A DNA stretch of 64,000 nt from Marinoscillum sp040218045 (lineage in GTDB: Bacteria > Bacteroidota > Bacteroidia > Cytophagales > Cyclobacteriaceae). The notes beneath the pieces are model-generated. The model searched no databases and was not told the DNA's origin. It saw only the letters and a program-made list of their open reading frames with translations. Positions 18,647-26,761 of the stretch are shown here, one piece after another. Both the position numbers and the translations under genes were made by a program. Positions within the stretch are counted from its first letter, which is position 1, and each line of letters begins with the position of its first letter. Location of the stretch: assembly GCA_040218045.1 (NCBI GenBank), contig JAVJQA010000001.1, forward strand, positions 62,001 through 126,000, written 5' to 3'.

Positions 18647-18883
18647 ATGGACGTACAATCAGAAAAACTTTATTTAATTGAGCAGCTAGCTAAGTTGGAA
18701 GATGTCCAATTAATACAGAAGATCAAAGAACTTTTGGAATCCTCTAACCCAGGTTATCACCCTGATGGGTCAGAGATCAGTCGATCTGAGCTCCTTTCCA
18801 GGGCGGAGCATGCGAATAAGCAGATAGAATCAGGTCAAACCAAAACAATTGATCGTCTCAGGGGCGAGGTGAAGGACTGGTAA
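18647..18883 (+). CDS. Antitoxin-like protein partner of RelE/ParE toxin
   Basis: 78 residues, acidic and helical, with the tail QIESGQTKTIDRLRGEVKDW. It resembles small addiction-module components that precede RelE/ParE toxins, where a helical N-terminal part is followed by a flexible toxin-wrapping tail. No DNA-binding motif is clear. The toxin gene starts 3 bases after its stop, so the two are co-translated. Identification rests mostly on that arrangement. Confidence 0.65.
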   Translation: MDVQSEKLYLIEQLAKLEDVQLIQKIKELLESSNPGYHPDGSEISRSELLSRAEHANKQIESGQTKTIDRLRGEVKDW

Positions 18884-18886
18884 TAC

Positions 18887-19192
18887 GTGAAAGACATTGA
18901 GATTACGCAGTTGGCGGAAGACAGCCTTAAGAAAATCTACTGTCGATACCCTGATGAGACTGCACAACGGATTATTGAGAACATACTTCAGAAAATAGAC
19001 TCCTTATCTGCCCTCACAGATAGAGGAAGGATTGTAGAGGAGTTAAAAATGCTCAACCAAAACCACCGCTTTATTTTAGAGGGAAGTTACAAGATCATCT
19101 ATTTTCATAAAGATGATACCGTCTATGTAACAGATGTTTTTGATACACTTCGAAACCCCGATTTAATCGTTAAAAGATATCGTGAACAATGA
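18887..19192 (+). CDS. RelE/ParE superfamily toxin
   Basis: 101 residues from a GTG start 3 bases after the antitoxin stop. The RelE/ParE fold is indicated by an N-terminal strand and helix (IEITQLAEDSLKKIY), a basic middle and the ending YKIIYFHKDDTVYVTDVFDT followed by RNP. Such proteins inhibit translation or gyrase; which applies cannot be decided. Its last 30 bases overlap the convergent YoeB gene tail to tail. Confidence 0.75.
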   Translation: MKDIEITQLAEDSLKKIYCRYPDETAQRIIENILQKIDSLSALTDRGRIVEELKMLNQNHRFILEGSYKIIYFHKDDTVYVTDVFDTLRNPDLIVKRYREQ

Positions 19193-19432
19193 ATAAAGTT
19201 CAGCTGCTTGTTTATCTATGTTTTGCAGGCAAACAAGCCTGTGTTCTAGGGTTATTCTTCTTGACCAGTAGCCTTTGAGGTCGTGTTTCAAAGGTTCAGG
19301 TGAACCTATTCCTTCAAATGGATGCCTATCGATATCCTTTAATATGTTGTTGATCTTTTTGAGGATTTTTTTGTCTTGGTGTTGCCAGAATAAATAATCT
19401 TCCCAAGCTTGATCTAAAAATAAAACCTCCAT
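19163..19432 (-). CDS. yoeB: YoeB-family toxin with altered C-terminus (possibly inactive)
   Basis: 89 residues. Residues 1-65 follow YoeB closely: AWEDYLFWQHQDKKILKKIN, the PFEGIGSPEPLKHDLKGYWS core with the catalytic-region Glu, and RRITLEHRLV with the Arg. Beyond that the usual ending, which in E. coli YoeB is CRYHY with catalytic His83 and Tyr84, is replaced by LQNIDKQAAELYSLFTISFND. This altered tail overlaps the convergent RelE/ParE gene by 30 bases. YoeB normally cleaves mRNA in the ribosome; without His-Tyr the activity is doubtful. The start follows the antitoxin stop directly. Confidence 0.82.
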   Translation of the reverse strand: MEVLFLDQAWEDYLFWQHQDKKILKKINNILKDIDRHPFEGIGSPEPLKHDLKGYWSRRITLEHRLVCLQNIDKQAAELYSLFTISFND

Positions 19433-19684
19433 CTAATCGAGGAGTTCCCTAACCTTACCTTCACCTGCTTTATCTGACTCTACTGCTTTCAATAAGCGTT
19501 CAGCATTTTTAGGACTACACAATAAATGAAAAGTTTCCTGCATGCTGTTATATTCTGCTTTGCTCATCAAAACCATGTCTTGTCCCTTTGGGCGCGAGAT
19601 GAATAAGGGTTTTCCCATCGTGAATACTTTTTCAAAGTAGGCACGCATGTTCTTTCTAAAGTCTGTAAAAGTAGTTACGTCCAT
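19433..19684 (-). CDS. yefM: YefM/Phd-family antitoxin
   Basis: 83 residues from the ATG at 19684 (MDVTTFTDFRKNMRAYFEKV). An upstream TTG at 19714 is rejected because a TATCTTTG promoter element lies at 19704-19711 between the two. The N-terminal dimerisation and DNA-binding part has the YefM pattern, with SRPKGQDMVLMSKAEYNSMQ, and the acidic C-terminal tail (AERLLKAVESDKAGEGKVRE) would wrap the toxin. It neutralises YoeB and represses its own operon (known of the family). The toxin gene follows immediately. Confidence 0.85.
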   Translation of the reverse strand: MDVTTFTDFRKNMRAYFEKVFTMGKPLFISRPKGQDMVLMSKAEYNSMQETFHLLCSPKNAERLLKAVESDKAGEGKVRELLD

Positions 19685-19703
19685 CACCGTTTTATTATGA
19701 AGG

Positions 19704-19711
19704 CAAAGATA
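19704..19711 (-). promoter_or_regulatory. Bacteroidota-type -7 element before yefM-yoeB
   Basis: Read on the minus strand the sequence is TATCTTTG, a full match to the TAnnTTTG consensus, 19 bases before the ATG at 19684. No clear -33 TTTG was found at the usual distance. Confidence 0.45.
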
Positions 19712-19882
19712 CAAAAAAGGGACATGATGTTGTACGTATTAAGTTTAAGCAGGATGCGTTTATTCGCACCATTTATTGTTAACTGCTATTGGGGGATGAT
19801 GATTTTTTCACAAATATTTAAAGTGACTGTGCGCATGAGTTGAAATGGAACATCTTTGTGTTAGAACTATCTGATAGTAGCC

Positions 19883-20716
19883 ATGAAGCACACCAAGTCA
19901 ACTTTCATCTTTGTTTTCTTCATTTGGACTGGGATTGCTTACGCCCAAGACCTCTCCGTCATGACTTACAACATCCGGCTGGATCACGCCGGGGACAATG
20001 AAAACAACTGGCACCACCGAAAAGAAAACCTGGTCAAGCAAATCAAGTTTTACGAACCAGACATCTTTGGGATCCAGGAAGGACTGCCACAGCAGGTAGA
20101 TTATCTGGACGAAAATCTTGAAGGATATAGTTATATAGGTGTTGGTCGTGATGATGGCAAACGAGAGGGGGAATTCAGCGCAGTTTATTACAGTGCTAAT
20201 TTCAAACTGCTTGAAGGTGGTACATTTTGGTTGTCCCCAACCCCGGAAGTTCCTTCTAAAGGATGGGATGCAGCGCTGCCAAGGGTCTGTACGTTTGGTC
20301 TGTTTGAGCGGAAAGTAGACGGTGCAAAGTTCTGGTTTTTCAATACCCATTTTGATCATATCGGTAAAGTTGCCAGAGTGGAATCGATGAAAGTTATTCT
20401 GAAAATGATTGCTGAAAAAAATGAGGAAAACCTTCCGGTGGTCTTAACTGGGGATTTGAATGTGCAGCCTCATGAAGAACCGATCATTGAAATGAAAAAA
20501 CAGCTTACTGATACCCGCGAGATTGCTGATTTAGCGTTTGGTCCGGATGCTACTTTCAACGGTTTCAACTTCACAGAGCCACCCCAAAGAAGGATTGACT
20601 ACATCGCAGTAAGTGATGACATTGAGGTGAAGAAATATGCTGTGCTCACAGACTCGTATGATCAGAAGTATATTTCAGATCACTTTGCGGTTTATTGTGA
20701 GCTGGTGCTTAAGTGA
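19883..20716 (+). CDS. Secreted endonuclease/exonuclease/phosphatase-family protein
   Basis: 277 residues with a signal peptide (MKHTKSTFIFVFFIWTGIAY, then AQ). The EEP fold motifs are all present: MTYNIRLD at the start, GIQEGLPQQ with the metal-binding Glu, FNTHFDHIG, VLTGDLNVQP with Asp and Asn, RRIDYIAVS and the terminal SDHFAVY with Asp-His. It hydrolyses a phosphodiester or phosphomonoester outside the cytoplasm; the substrate (nucleic acid, sphingomyelin-like lipid or sugar phosphate) is not fixed by the sequence. It stands alone between toxin-antitoxin modules. Confidence 0.85.
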   Translation: MKHTKSTFIFVFFIWTGIAYAQDLSVMTYNIRLDHAGDNENNWHHRKENLVKQIKFYEPDIFGIQEGLPQQVDYLDENLEGYSYIGVGRDDGKREGEFSAVYYSANFKLLEGGTFWLSPTPEVPSKGWDAALPRVCTFGLFERKVDGAKFWFFNTHFDHIGKVARVESMKVILKMIAEKNEENLPVVLTGDLNVQPHEEPIIEMKKQLTDTREIADLAFGPDATFNGFNFTEPPQRRIDYIAVSDDIEVKKYAVLTDSYDQKYISDHFAVYCELVLK

Positions 20717-20771
20717 TCTATTTTACTTGGAAATTTGTTAGTATATTCACGTATATACAATTCTTATCCCA

Positions 20772-20990
20772 ATGAGCTTCGAAACACGTAAACTACGTAT
20801 TATTGAAGGTTTTCTAAAAACCAATGACAAGACATTGCTTGATAAAGCGGAGGCCTTGTTGAACGACAAATCAAAGCCAAGCGAAATGCCAGCAGAAGGA
20901 TTTTTTGGGATATGGTCTGAAAAGGAGGCGGATGAAATGAAGGAAATTATTTCTGAAGGGTGTGAGCGGATTGACCATGAGGACTGGTGA
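20772..20990 (+). CDS. VapB-like antitoxin
   Basis: 72 residues. The N-terminus (RKLRIIEGFLKTNDKTLLDK) and the acidic end (GIWSEKEADEMKEIISEGCE) are of the type often found before VapC in Bacteroidota. The upstream DNA has two close copies of GTATAT (20741 and 20751) that could serve as an operator (inference). The stop overlaps the vapC start by 14 bases. Confidence 0.68.
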   Translation: MSFETRKLRIIEGFLKTNDKTLLDKAEALLNDKSKPSEMPAEGFFGIWSEKEADEMKEIISEGCERIDHEDW

Positions 20991-21369
20991 GCGGTACTTG
21001 GTTGATACAAATATCATTATCGATTATTTTCGTGGTGATTCACGTTTGGCTTCTAGGTTTACAAATCATACGATCTTAATCCCCTCCATCGTAGTTGGAG
21101 AATTGTTTTATGGAGCCAATCTTTCAGCTAAGAGGCGATTACGAGTAATAGAAGTATCAAATTTTATTCAAAACCACATTGTCGTGGATGTTAATGCTGA
21201 AACTTCAGAATTTTATGGAAGCCTAAAAGCTGAACTCAAACAGGCCGGAACCCCAATCCCTGAAAATGATGTCTGGATAGCCGCCCTTTCTAAGCAGCAC
21301 TCACTAATTTTGGCCACCAAAGACAATCATTTCACCAAAGCCAAATCTATTAAAGTAATATTTTGGTAA
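20977..21369 (+). CDS. vapC: PIN-domain VapC-type toxin
   Basis: 130 residues from the ATG at 20977; a GTG at 20962 is also in frame but lies deeper in the antitoxin gene. PIN acidic residues are visible: YLVDTNIIIDYF at the start, VVGELFYGA in the first third, ENDVWIAALS and ATKDNHF towards the end. VapC toxins are Mg-dependent RNases, commonly of tRNA (known of the family). The 14-base overlap with the upstream gene marks a coupled vapBC pair. Confidence 0.85.
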   Translation: MRTGERYLVDTNIIIDYFRGDSRLASRFTNHTILIPSIVVGELFYGANLSAKRRLRVIEVSNFIQNHIVVDVNAETSEFYGSLKAELKQAGTPIPENDVWIAALSKQHSLILATKDNHFTKAKSIKVIFW

Positions 21370-21448
21370 ACAACCCCAGACAACAATAGCCTCGAATAGC
21401 CAGTCACTGGCACATAGTTTTAAAACCGGTATTGTTTAACATTGTATC

Positions 21449-24382
21449 ATGAATTTTGAAGTGCTTAAAAAGCAACTTGAAGGGGAGCTTTTTACCGACC
21501 AGACAACAAGGAAATTATATGCCACTGATGCATCCGCTTATCGTGAAATACCAGAAGCAGTGGCGATACCTAAATCAGACGATGACATAGCGCTGCTCAT
21601 TAGGTTTGCCAATGAGCATAAAACCTCCATCATCCCCCGGACTGCCGGGACTTCACTGGCTGGTCAGGTAGTGGGTGGTGGAATTGTGGTTGACATTTCT
21701 AAAAATTTCGACAAAGTACTTGAGGTCAATGAAAAAGAGGGCTGGGCGATTATTCAACCTGGAATTGTGCGGGATGATCTCAATCACTACCTGAACGAGT
21801 ATGGTTTCTTCTTTGCTCCTGAGACCTCCACTGCCAACAGGGCAATGATTGGTGGAATGATCGGAAACAATAGCTGCGGCTCCAACTCTGTAGTTTATGG
21901 AAGTACGCGCGAGCATCTTCTTGAGGTTGAGGTTTTCCTGGCTGATGGCAGCAAAACGAAATTTGGTGAACTGGACTCTTCAGCATTTTTGGCCCGGGCC
22001 AATGGAATGGGAACTTCGGGGCTTCTGGAGTCTTCAATCTACTTTCAAATCAAGGAGATGCTGTCCAATGAGCGCAATGTCCGGGAGATCCGGGAAGGTT
22101 TTCCGAAAGCTTCAGTACCTAGAAGAAATACTGGGTATGCCATTGATATGCTTTCTGAAATGCTCCCGTTTACAGTTGAGGGTAAACCGTTCAATTTTAG
22201 TAAACTAATTGCTGGCTCAGAAGGTACTCTGGCTTTTGTCACCAAGGCGAAAATCAAATTGTCCCCAATAGCTCCGCCACACAAGAGGCTGGTTTGCATT
22301 CATTGTCATACCATCGACGAATCCCTGCATGCCAATCTTGTAGCCTTGAAGCATAAACCAACAGCCTGCGAGCTGATGGATCATTACATTCTGGAGGCCA
22401 CCAAGAGGAACATAACTTATCGGGATTATCGGTTCTTTGTGGAAGGAGATCCTCAGGCAATACTGGTAGCCGAGCTTACCTTAGATTCTGAGGAGAAAGC
22501 AGAAGTAGCCGCGATGGCACTGATCGAGGATTTGAAAAAAGCAAGGCTGGGTTACAGTTATCCAATTGTAAAAGGTGAAGATATTAAGCGGGTTTGGGGC
22601 TTGCGGAAAGCTGGCCTGGGTTTACTTTCCAATGTAGTCGGTGATGCAAAACCTGCTCCGGTGATTGAAGACACCGCAGTTGATGTGGAAGATCTTCCGG
22701 CCTACATCGCTGAGTTCAACGAAATTCTCAAAGGATACGATTTGTCATGCGTGCACTATGCACATGCCGGGTCGGGAGAGCTCCATCTCAGACCAGTTTT
22801 GGATTTAAAAGCGAGTAAAGGAATAGAACTCTTCCGTACAATTGCCGAAGAGATCGCTTCACTTGTGAAAAAATATAAGGGCTCATTATCCGGAGAGCAT
22901 GGTGATGGCCGGTTGCGTGGAGAGTTCATCCCAAAGATGGTAGGTGAGCACAACTATGAGTTAATAAAACAAATCAAGCAAACCTGGGATCCCAATAATA
23001 TCCTTAATCCGGGCAAGATTGTCAATACTCCACCTATGGACACCAGCCTTCGCTATGAGAAGGATCAGGTGACCAAAGAGTTTGAGACGGTACTTGATTT
23101 TTCAGATACGTTAGGCTACCTGCGGGCCGCTGAGCAATGCAATGGTTCCGGTGATTGTAGAAAGTCAGAGCTTTCCGGAGGGACCATGTGTCCCAGCTAC
23201 ATGGCGACTCGAAATGAAAAAGAGACCACAAGAGCTCGGGCCAATATTTTGAGAGAGATGCTGACCAAATCTGATCAGCCGAACCCTTTTGCGCACGAAG
23301 AAATCAAAGAGGTGATGGATCTGTGTTTAAGCTGCAAGGGATGTAAGTCCGAATGCCCTTCAAATGTGGACATGGGCAAGCTCAAGCAAGAGTGGCAGTA
23401 TCAGTATTACAAGGAAAAGGGTGTCCCGTTTAGAAACAGGCTCATCGGCAATTTCTCTGCTGGTATGAAGCTCGCCTCATTAGTGCCATGGGGTTATCGG
23501 CTCACTTTCGGAAATGATGTGACGGGCAACCTGGTGAAAGGGATCATGGGATTTGCTAAAAAGCGAAGCATGCCACACCTGTCTAAAGTGACATGGGAGA
23601 ACTGGTATTTAAAGGGTTTTCAACCTACTGTGACTTCTCCAAAAAAGAAGGTCTACCTCTTTATTGATGAGCTGATCAATTACACTGAAGCAGAGATTGG
23701 TATCACTGCTACCAAACTTTTAGACCGGTTGGGTTATGAAATAGAGTACGTTAGACATGAGGAATCGGGCCGGAGTTTCTTATCAAAGGGATTGCTTGAG
23801 AAAGCCAGGTCGTTGGCAGAATACAATGTAAACCTTTACAGAAATCTGGTTTCCGCTGAAACCCCATTAGTTGGAGTGGAGCCTTCAGCCATTCTCACCT
23901 TCAGAGATGAGTATCCAGATTTACTTAGAGGAGAGGAGAAGGAGGCAGCGAAGTATCTGGCTTCAAATACCTTTATGATCGAAGAGTTTTTGGCGAAGGA
24001 AATGGATGCTGGAAATATCGATTTATCCTTGTTCAAAGAACAAAAGAAGCTGATAAAGCTTCATGGCCACTGCCAGCAGAAGGCGCTTTCATCTTTGACA
24101 CCAGTCAAGAAGATTTTGACCAAAATGGGTTCTAATGAAGTGCACATGATCCCATCAGGCTGTTGTGGCATGGCTGGGTCATTTGGTTATGAAAAGGAGC
24201 ACTTTGATATCTCAATGAAAATCGGTGAGCTCGTTCTTTTCCCTACAGTGAGGAAGCAGCCTGAGGAGGTGATCATTGCTGCGGCAGGAACCAGCTGTCG
24301 TCACCAGATCAAAGATGGGACTGAACGTGTGTCTAAACATCCAGTTGAAATTATTTGGGAGGCCTTGAAGCCTTTGTTTTAA
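21449..24382 (+). CDS. FAD-linked D-2-hydroxyacid dehydrogenase with Fe-S domains (GlcD-GlpC fusion, YdiJ-like)
   Basis: 977 residues. An N-terminal FAD-binding domain of the PCMH type (about 35-200, IIPRTAGTSLAGQVVGGGIV) is followed by the FAD-oxidase C domain (about 260-520, SGEHGDGRLRGEFIPKM). Next come two iron-sulphur cysteine sets (SGDCRKSELSGGTMCPSY at about 565 and CLSCKGCKSECPSNVDMGK at about 630) and a CCG domain with HGHCQQKA and PSGCCGMAGSFGYE. This is the YdiJ/D-lactate-dehydrogenase-like fusion that oxidises a D-2-hydroxyacid and passes electrons through Fe-S centres, probably at the membrane. The substrate (lactate, glycolate or 2-hydroxyglutarate) is unresolved. It is flanked by toxin-antitoxin pairs. 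Confidence 0.88.
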   Translation: MNFEVLKKQLEGELFTDQTTRKLYATDASAYREIPEAVAIPKSDDDIALLIRFANEHKTSIIPRTAGTSLAGQVVGGGIVVDISKNFDKVLEVNEKEGWAIIQPGIVRDDLNHYLNEYGFFFAPETSTANRAMIGGMIGNNSCGSNSVVYGSTREHLLEVEVFLADGSKTKFGELDSSAFLARANGMGTSGLLESSIYFQIKEMLSNERNVREIREGFPKASVPRRNTGYAIDMLSEMLPFTVEGKPFNFSKLIAGSEGTLAFVTKAKIKLSPIAPPHKRLVCIHCHTIDESLHANLVALKHKPTACELMDHYILEATKRNITYRDYRFFVEGDPQAILVAELTLDSEEKAEVAAMALIEDLKKARLGYSYPIVKGEDIKRVWGLRKAGLGLLSNVVGDAKPAPVIEDTAVDVEDLPAYIAEFNEILKGYDLSCVHYAHAGSGELHLRPVLDLKASKGIELFRTIAEEIASLVKKYKGSLSGEHGDGRLRGEFIPKMVGEHNYELIKQIKQTWDPNNILNPGKIVNTPPMDTSLRYEKDQVTKEFETVLDFSDTLGYLRAAEQCNGSGDCRKSELSGGTMCPSYMATRNEKETTRARANILREMLTKSDQPNPFAHEEIKEVMDLCLSCKGCKSECPSNVDMGKLKQEWQYQYYKEKGVPFRNRLIGNFSAGMKLASLVPWGYRLTFGNDVTGNLVKGIMGFAKKRSMPHLSKVTWENWYLKGFQPTVTSPKKKVYLFIDELINYTEAEIGITATKLLDRLGYEIEYVRHEESGRSFLSKGLLEKARSLAEYNVNLYRNLVSAETPLVGVEPSAILTFRDEYPDLLRGEEKEAAKYLASNTFMIEEFLAKEMDAGNIDLSLFKEQKKLIKLHGHCQQKALSSLTPVKKILTKMGSNEVHMIPSGCCGMAGSFGYEKEHFDISMKIGELVLFPTVRKQPEEVIIAAAGTSCRHQIKDGTERVSKHPVEIIWEALKPLF

Positions 24383-24433
24383 AAAACCAAAACCTTAACT
24401 TACACGTATACTTTATTGATAAAGCACACGTGC

Positions 24434-24691
24434 ATGAAATCAAAATTGACATTAGTCATTGAGAAAGACATAATTGAAAAAGCAAAGGAATTTGCAACAG
24501 GTAAGCATCAAAGCCTATCTGAGATTGTAGAGAACTATTTTGCATATTTAACATCTCAATCGGCAGAATTACGCAAAAGTACGCTTGTTTCTCCTAGAGT
24601 CACGAAATTAAGAGGAGTGGCCAAGACAGATAAAGACTTTGATCATAAAAAGGTATTGGAAGAAGAGATTCAACTTAAATATGGCCGGTAA
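24434..24691 (+). CDS. DUF6364-type antitoxin
   Basis: 85 residues from the ATG at 24434 (MKSKLTLVIEKDIIEKAKEF), chosen because the family starts with this strand-helix; an earlier in-frame start at 24416 adds only six residues. The N-terminal part looks like a ribbon-helix-helix (LTLVIEKDIIEKAK...SLSEIVENYF). The C-terminal part with SPRVTKLRGVAKTDKDFDHK matches the toxin-contacting tail seen in DUF6364 proteins. The PIN toxin start overlaps its stop by 11 bases. Confidence 0.75.
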   Translation: MKSKLTLVIEKDIIEKAKEFATGKHQSLSEIVENYFAYLTSQSAELRKSTLVSPRVTKLRGVAKTDKDFDHKKVLEEEIQLKYGR

Positions 24692-25112
24692 GGTTTTTCT
24701 TGATACCGATGTAATCCTTGACTTTTTGCTTGACAGAGAACCCTTTTCGGAATCAGCATCTAAGCTTTTCGACTTAGGTGAAACTGGCCAATTAGAGTTA
24801 TTCACGTCTGCATTGGCCGTCAACAATATTCATTATATCCTACGAAAACTTATTGGCTCTAAAAAATCCATTGAGGTTGTGGCTGATTTAATAGATATGA
24901 TTCAATGTGTTGAAGTTGGGGTTGAACAACTTCGTCATTCCATTCAGTCGAAATTCCGGGATTTTGAAGATGGAATACAGCATGCCACAGCTCTCAAAAT
25001 AGTAGGATTAGAAGCTATTATAACAAGAAATCATAGGGATTTTAGAAAATCTCAACTTCCTATATTTGACCCAGAATCTTTTTTGCATGTAATCAAGAAA
25101 GCGGAATGTTAA
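24681..25112 (+). CDS. PIN-domain toxin (PIN_3 type)
   Basis: 143 residues from the ATG at 24681. PIN motifs are KVFLDTDVILDFLLDREPF at the start, RDFEDGIQHATAL and ITRNHRDF towards the end, giving the acidic metal-binding set. The pairing with DUF6364 and the overlapping start fit a known toxin-antitoxin arrangement. It would act as an RNase; the target is unknown. Confidence 0.82.
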   Translation: MAGKVFLDTDVILDFLLDREPFSESASKLFDLGETGQLELFTSALAVNNIHYILRKLIGSKKSIEVVADLIDMIQCVEVGVEQLRHSIQSKFRDFEDGIQHATALKIVGLEAIITRNHRDFRKSQLPIFDPESFLHVIKKAEC

Positions 25113-25139
25113 TAATTGGTATTCCTTATCTTTATTCTA

Positions 25140-25271
25140 ATGATCCTAGATATTGATCAAATTGACAAGGTGATACAATTGCTTCGAGCAAAAATCCGTT
25201 CAATTGAAGGTATTGAAGATAGAGCCGTTATTTTAGAGGAAGTTGCCAAAACCAAGACCATTTATGGATGA
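25140..25271 (+). CDS. 43-codon ORF in the place of an MntA antitoxin
   Basis: The frame runs ATG to TGA over 43 codons, starting MILDIDQIDKVIQLLRAKIR and ending EEVAKTKTIYG, and overlaps the HepT start at 25264 by 8 bases. In complete modules the upstream gene is an MntA nucleotidyltransferase of about 100 residues or more with a GSxARG motif; no such motif is present. The front resembles the first helix, and the 'LEEVAKTKTIYG' end resembles the C-terminus, of some MntA proteins, so an internal deletion is possible (inference). Confidence 0.45.
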   Translation: MILDIDQIDKVIQLLRAKIRSIEGIEDRAVILEEVAKTKTIYG

Positions 25272-25623
25272 TGTTATTCAGGCAAAAGTAGCAACAATCG
25301 AAAAATGCCTTAGAAGAATAAAAGAGGAAACTACAAGTGATTGGAGGCATAACTACACCCATCAAGATGCCCTTTTATTGAATCTTGAAAGAGCTTGTCA
25401 GGAAACTATTGATTGTGCGGCACATATTGTAAAGAAACAACATTTAGGTGTGCCCAAAGTCACACGTGAATTTTTCTCACTAAGAAAGATGGTTGGTTTT
25501 CGGAATCTTGCAGTACATGACTATGCCCACCTCAACCTGGACATTCTTGAATCTATCATTACCAAGGAACTTGAAGTATTTGGTGACTTTTGCAAGTCCG
25601 TTATTGATCTTGACTTCCAGTAG
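25264..25623 (+). CDS. hepT: HepT-like HEPN toxin (DUF86)
   Basis: 119 residues from the ATG at 25264 (MDDVIQAKVATIEKCLRRI); a TTG at 25243 is also in frame. The HEPN active-site motif is present as RNLAVHDY (Arg-x4-His-x-Tyr), preceded by the family-typical FFSLRKMVGF. HepT is an RNase toxin normally silenced by AMPylation by its MntA partner (known of the family). Here no full MntA gene is adjacent, and only a 43-codon ORF overlaps the start, so the module is either orphaned or uses another partner. Confidence 0.8.
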   Translation: MDDVIQAKVATIEKCLRRIKEETTSDWRHNYTHQDALLLNLERACQETIDCAAHIVKKQHLGVPKVTREFFSLRKMVGFRNLAVHDYAHLNLDILESIITKELEVFGDFCKSVIDLDFQ

Positions 25624-25695
25624 ATCCTAAAATCACTATTCAGTCGGACTGATAAAACTTACCTGCAAAAAAGTATGCATGCAGAGTAAATCCAC

Positions 25696-25703
25696 TAAAT
25701 TTG
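25696..25703 (+). promoter_or_regulatory. -7 element directly before the patatin gene
   Basis: TAAATTTG is a full match to the TAnnTTTG consensus. It lies only 4 bases before the ATG at 25708, so a transcript from it would be almost leaderless. No -33 element was confirmed. Confidence 0.4.
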
Positions 25704-25707
25704 CCGC

Positions 25708-26595
25708 ATGTCCCAAAAAGTAGCACTTGTATTGTCCAGTGGAGGAGCAAGAGGTCTTGCACATATTGGTGTGATAGAGGCCCTGGAAGAGAATGGTTAT
25801 GAGATTTCATCGATCTCTGGTTCATCGATCGGAGCAGTAGTGGGTGCCTTCTATGCCTGCGGAAAACTAGAGGAATACAAAAAGTGGGCACTTAATCTGG
25901 ATCGATACGATGTTTTCAAGTTAATCGATTTTACATTCTCAGTTCAGGGGTTCATCAAAGGGGAAAGAGTCTTTAAGACATTGCAGAGTATCATACCTGA
26001 TTGTCAGATTGAAGATCTCTCCATCCCATTCTCAGCATTGGTAACAGATATTAAAGCGAAAAAGGAACGGTCAATAACCACAGGTAGCATGTACGGTGCT
26101 ATAAAGGCATCCGTGGCTATTCCTACAGTAATCAAGCCGGTACTTTTAGAAGGCACCTCCTATATAGATGGAGGAGTGACTAATCCTATTCCTATAGAAC
26201 ATGTTCAAAGATCACCTGGCGATCTGTTGGTGGTTTCCAATGTGAATGCCATGATTCCATACAAAAAAAGTATAGCAGATAAGAAAAAAGAAGCTGCGGC
26301 CCAGCAAGCTTACTTGCATAAAATTCAATCATTTCTGGTTGGATGGAACAAACTACTCCCAGGCTCGCAAGAAGCCGAAAAGAAACTTGGCTTTTTTGAA
26401 TTGCTCAATGAGTCAATTGATTTGATGCAGGATCGCCTGACATCACTTTTGTTGGAAAAACATCGACCAGATATATTGGTAAACATTTCACGTGAAGTCT
26501 GTGGAACATTCGAATTTTATAAAGCTGAGGAGCTGATCAGGGTTGGTCATGAACGGTGCGCCCTGGTCATAGAAGAACCTAATTTGGTGAAATAG
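25708..26595 (+). CDS. Patatin-like phospholipase (RssA-like)
   Basis: 295 residues. The oxyanion motif SGGARGLAHIGV is at about 10-21, the nucleophile elbow GSSIG at about 38-42 and the catalytic Asp in YIDGGVTNP at about 155. It belongs to the bacterial patatin/RssA group, serine-Asp lipid hydrolases. There is no signal peptide, so it should act in the cytoplasm or at the inner membrane. It is a single gene. Confidence 0.87.
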   Translation: MSQKVALVLSSGGARGLAHIGVIEALEENGYEISSISGSSIGAVVGAFYACGKLEEYKKWALNLDRYDVFKLIDFTFSVQGFIKGERVFKTLQSIIPDCQIEDLSIPFSALVTDIKAKKERSITTGSMYGAIKASVAIPTVIKPVLLEGTSYIDGGVTNPIPIEHVQRSPGDLLVVSNVNAMIPYKKSIADKKKEAAAQQAYLHKIQSFLVGWNKLLPGSQEAEKKLGFFELLNESIDLMQDRLTSLLLEKHRPDILVNISREVCGTFEFYKAEELIRVGHERCALVIEEPNLVK

Positions 26596-26761
26596 CCCGC
26601 TTGCGAGATTCAATATTAGAATGTCTTTCATAATAGAGTGATTGACACCACCATTATACTGGCAATTGTGTTTCCGGGTTAGATCGACGTTCTTGGCTAA
26701 GATTTTATTGAGCAGATTGAAGAGGTCGAATTTCGTTTAGAATTATCCAAATTTGTAGTGT

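Noticed and set aside
20741..20757. Repeated GTATAT before the vapB-like gene as an operator
   Set aside because: Short AT-rich repeats are common here; not strong enough to be listed as a regulatory site of its own.
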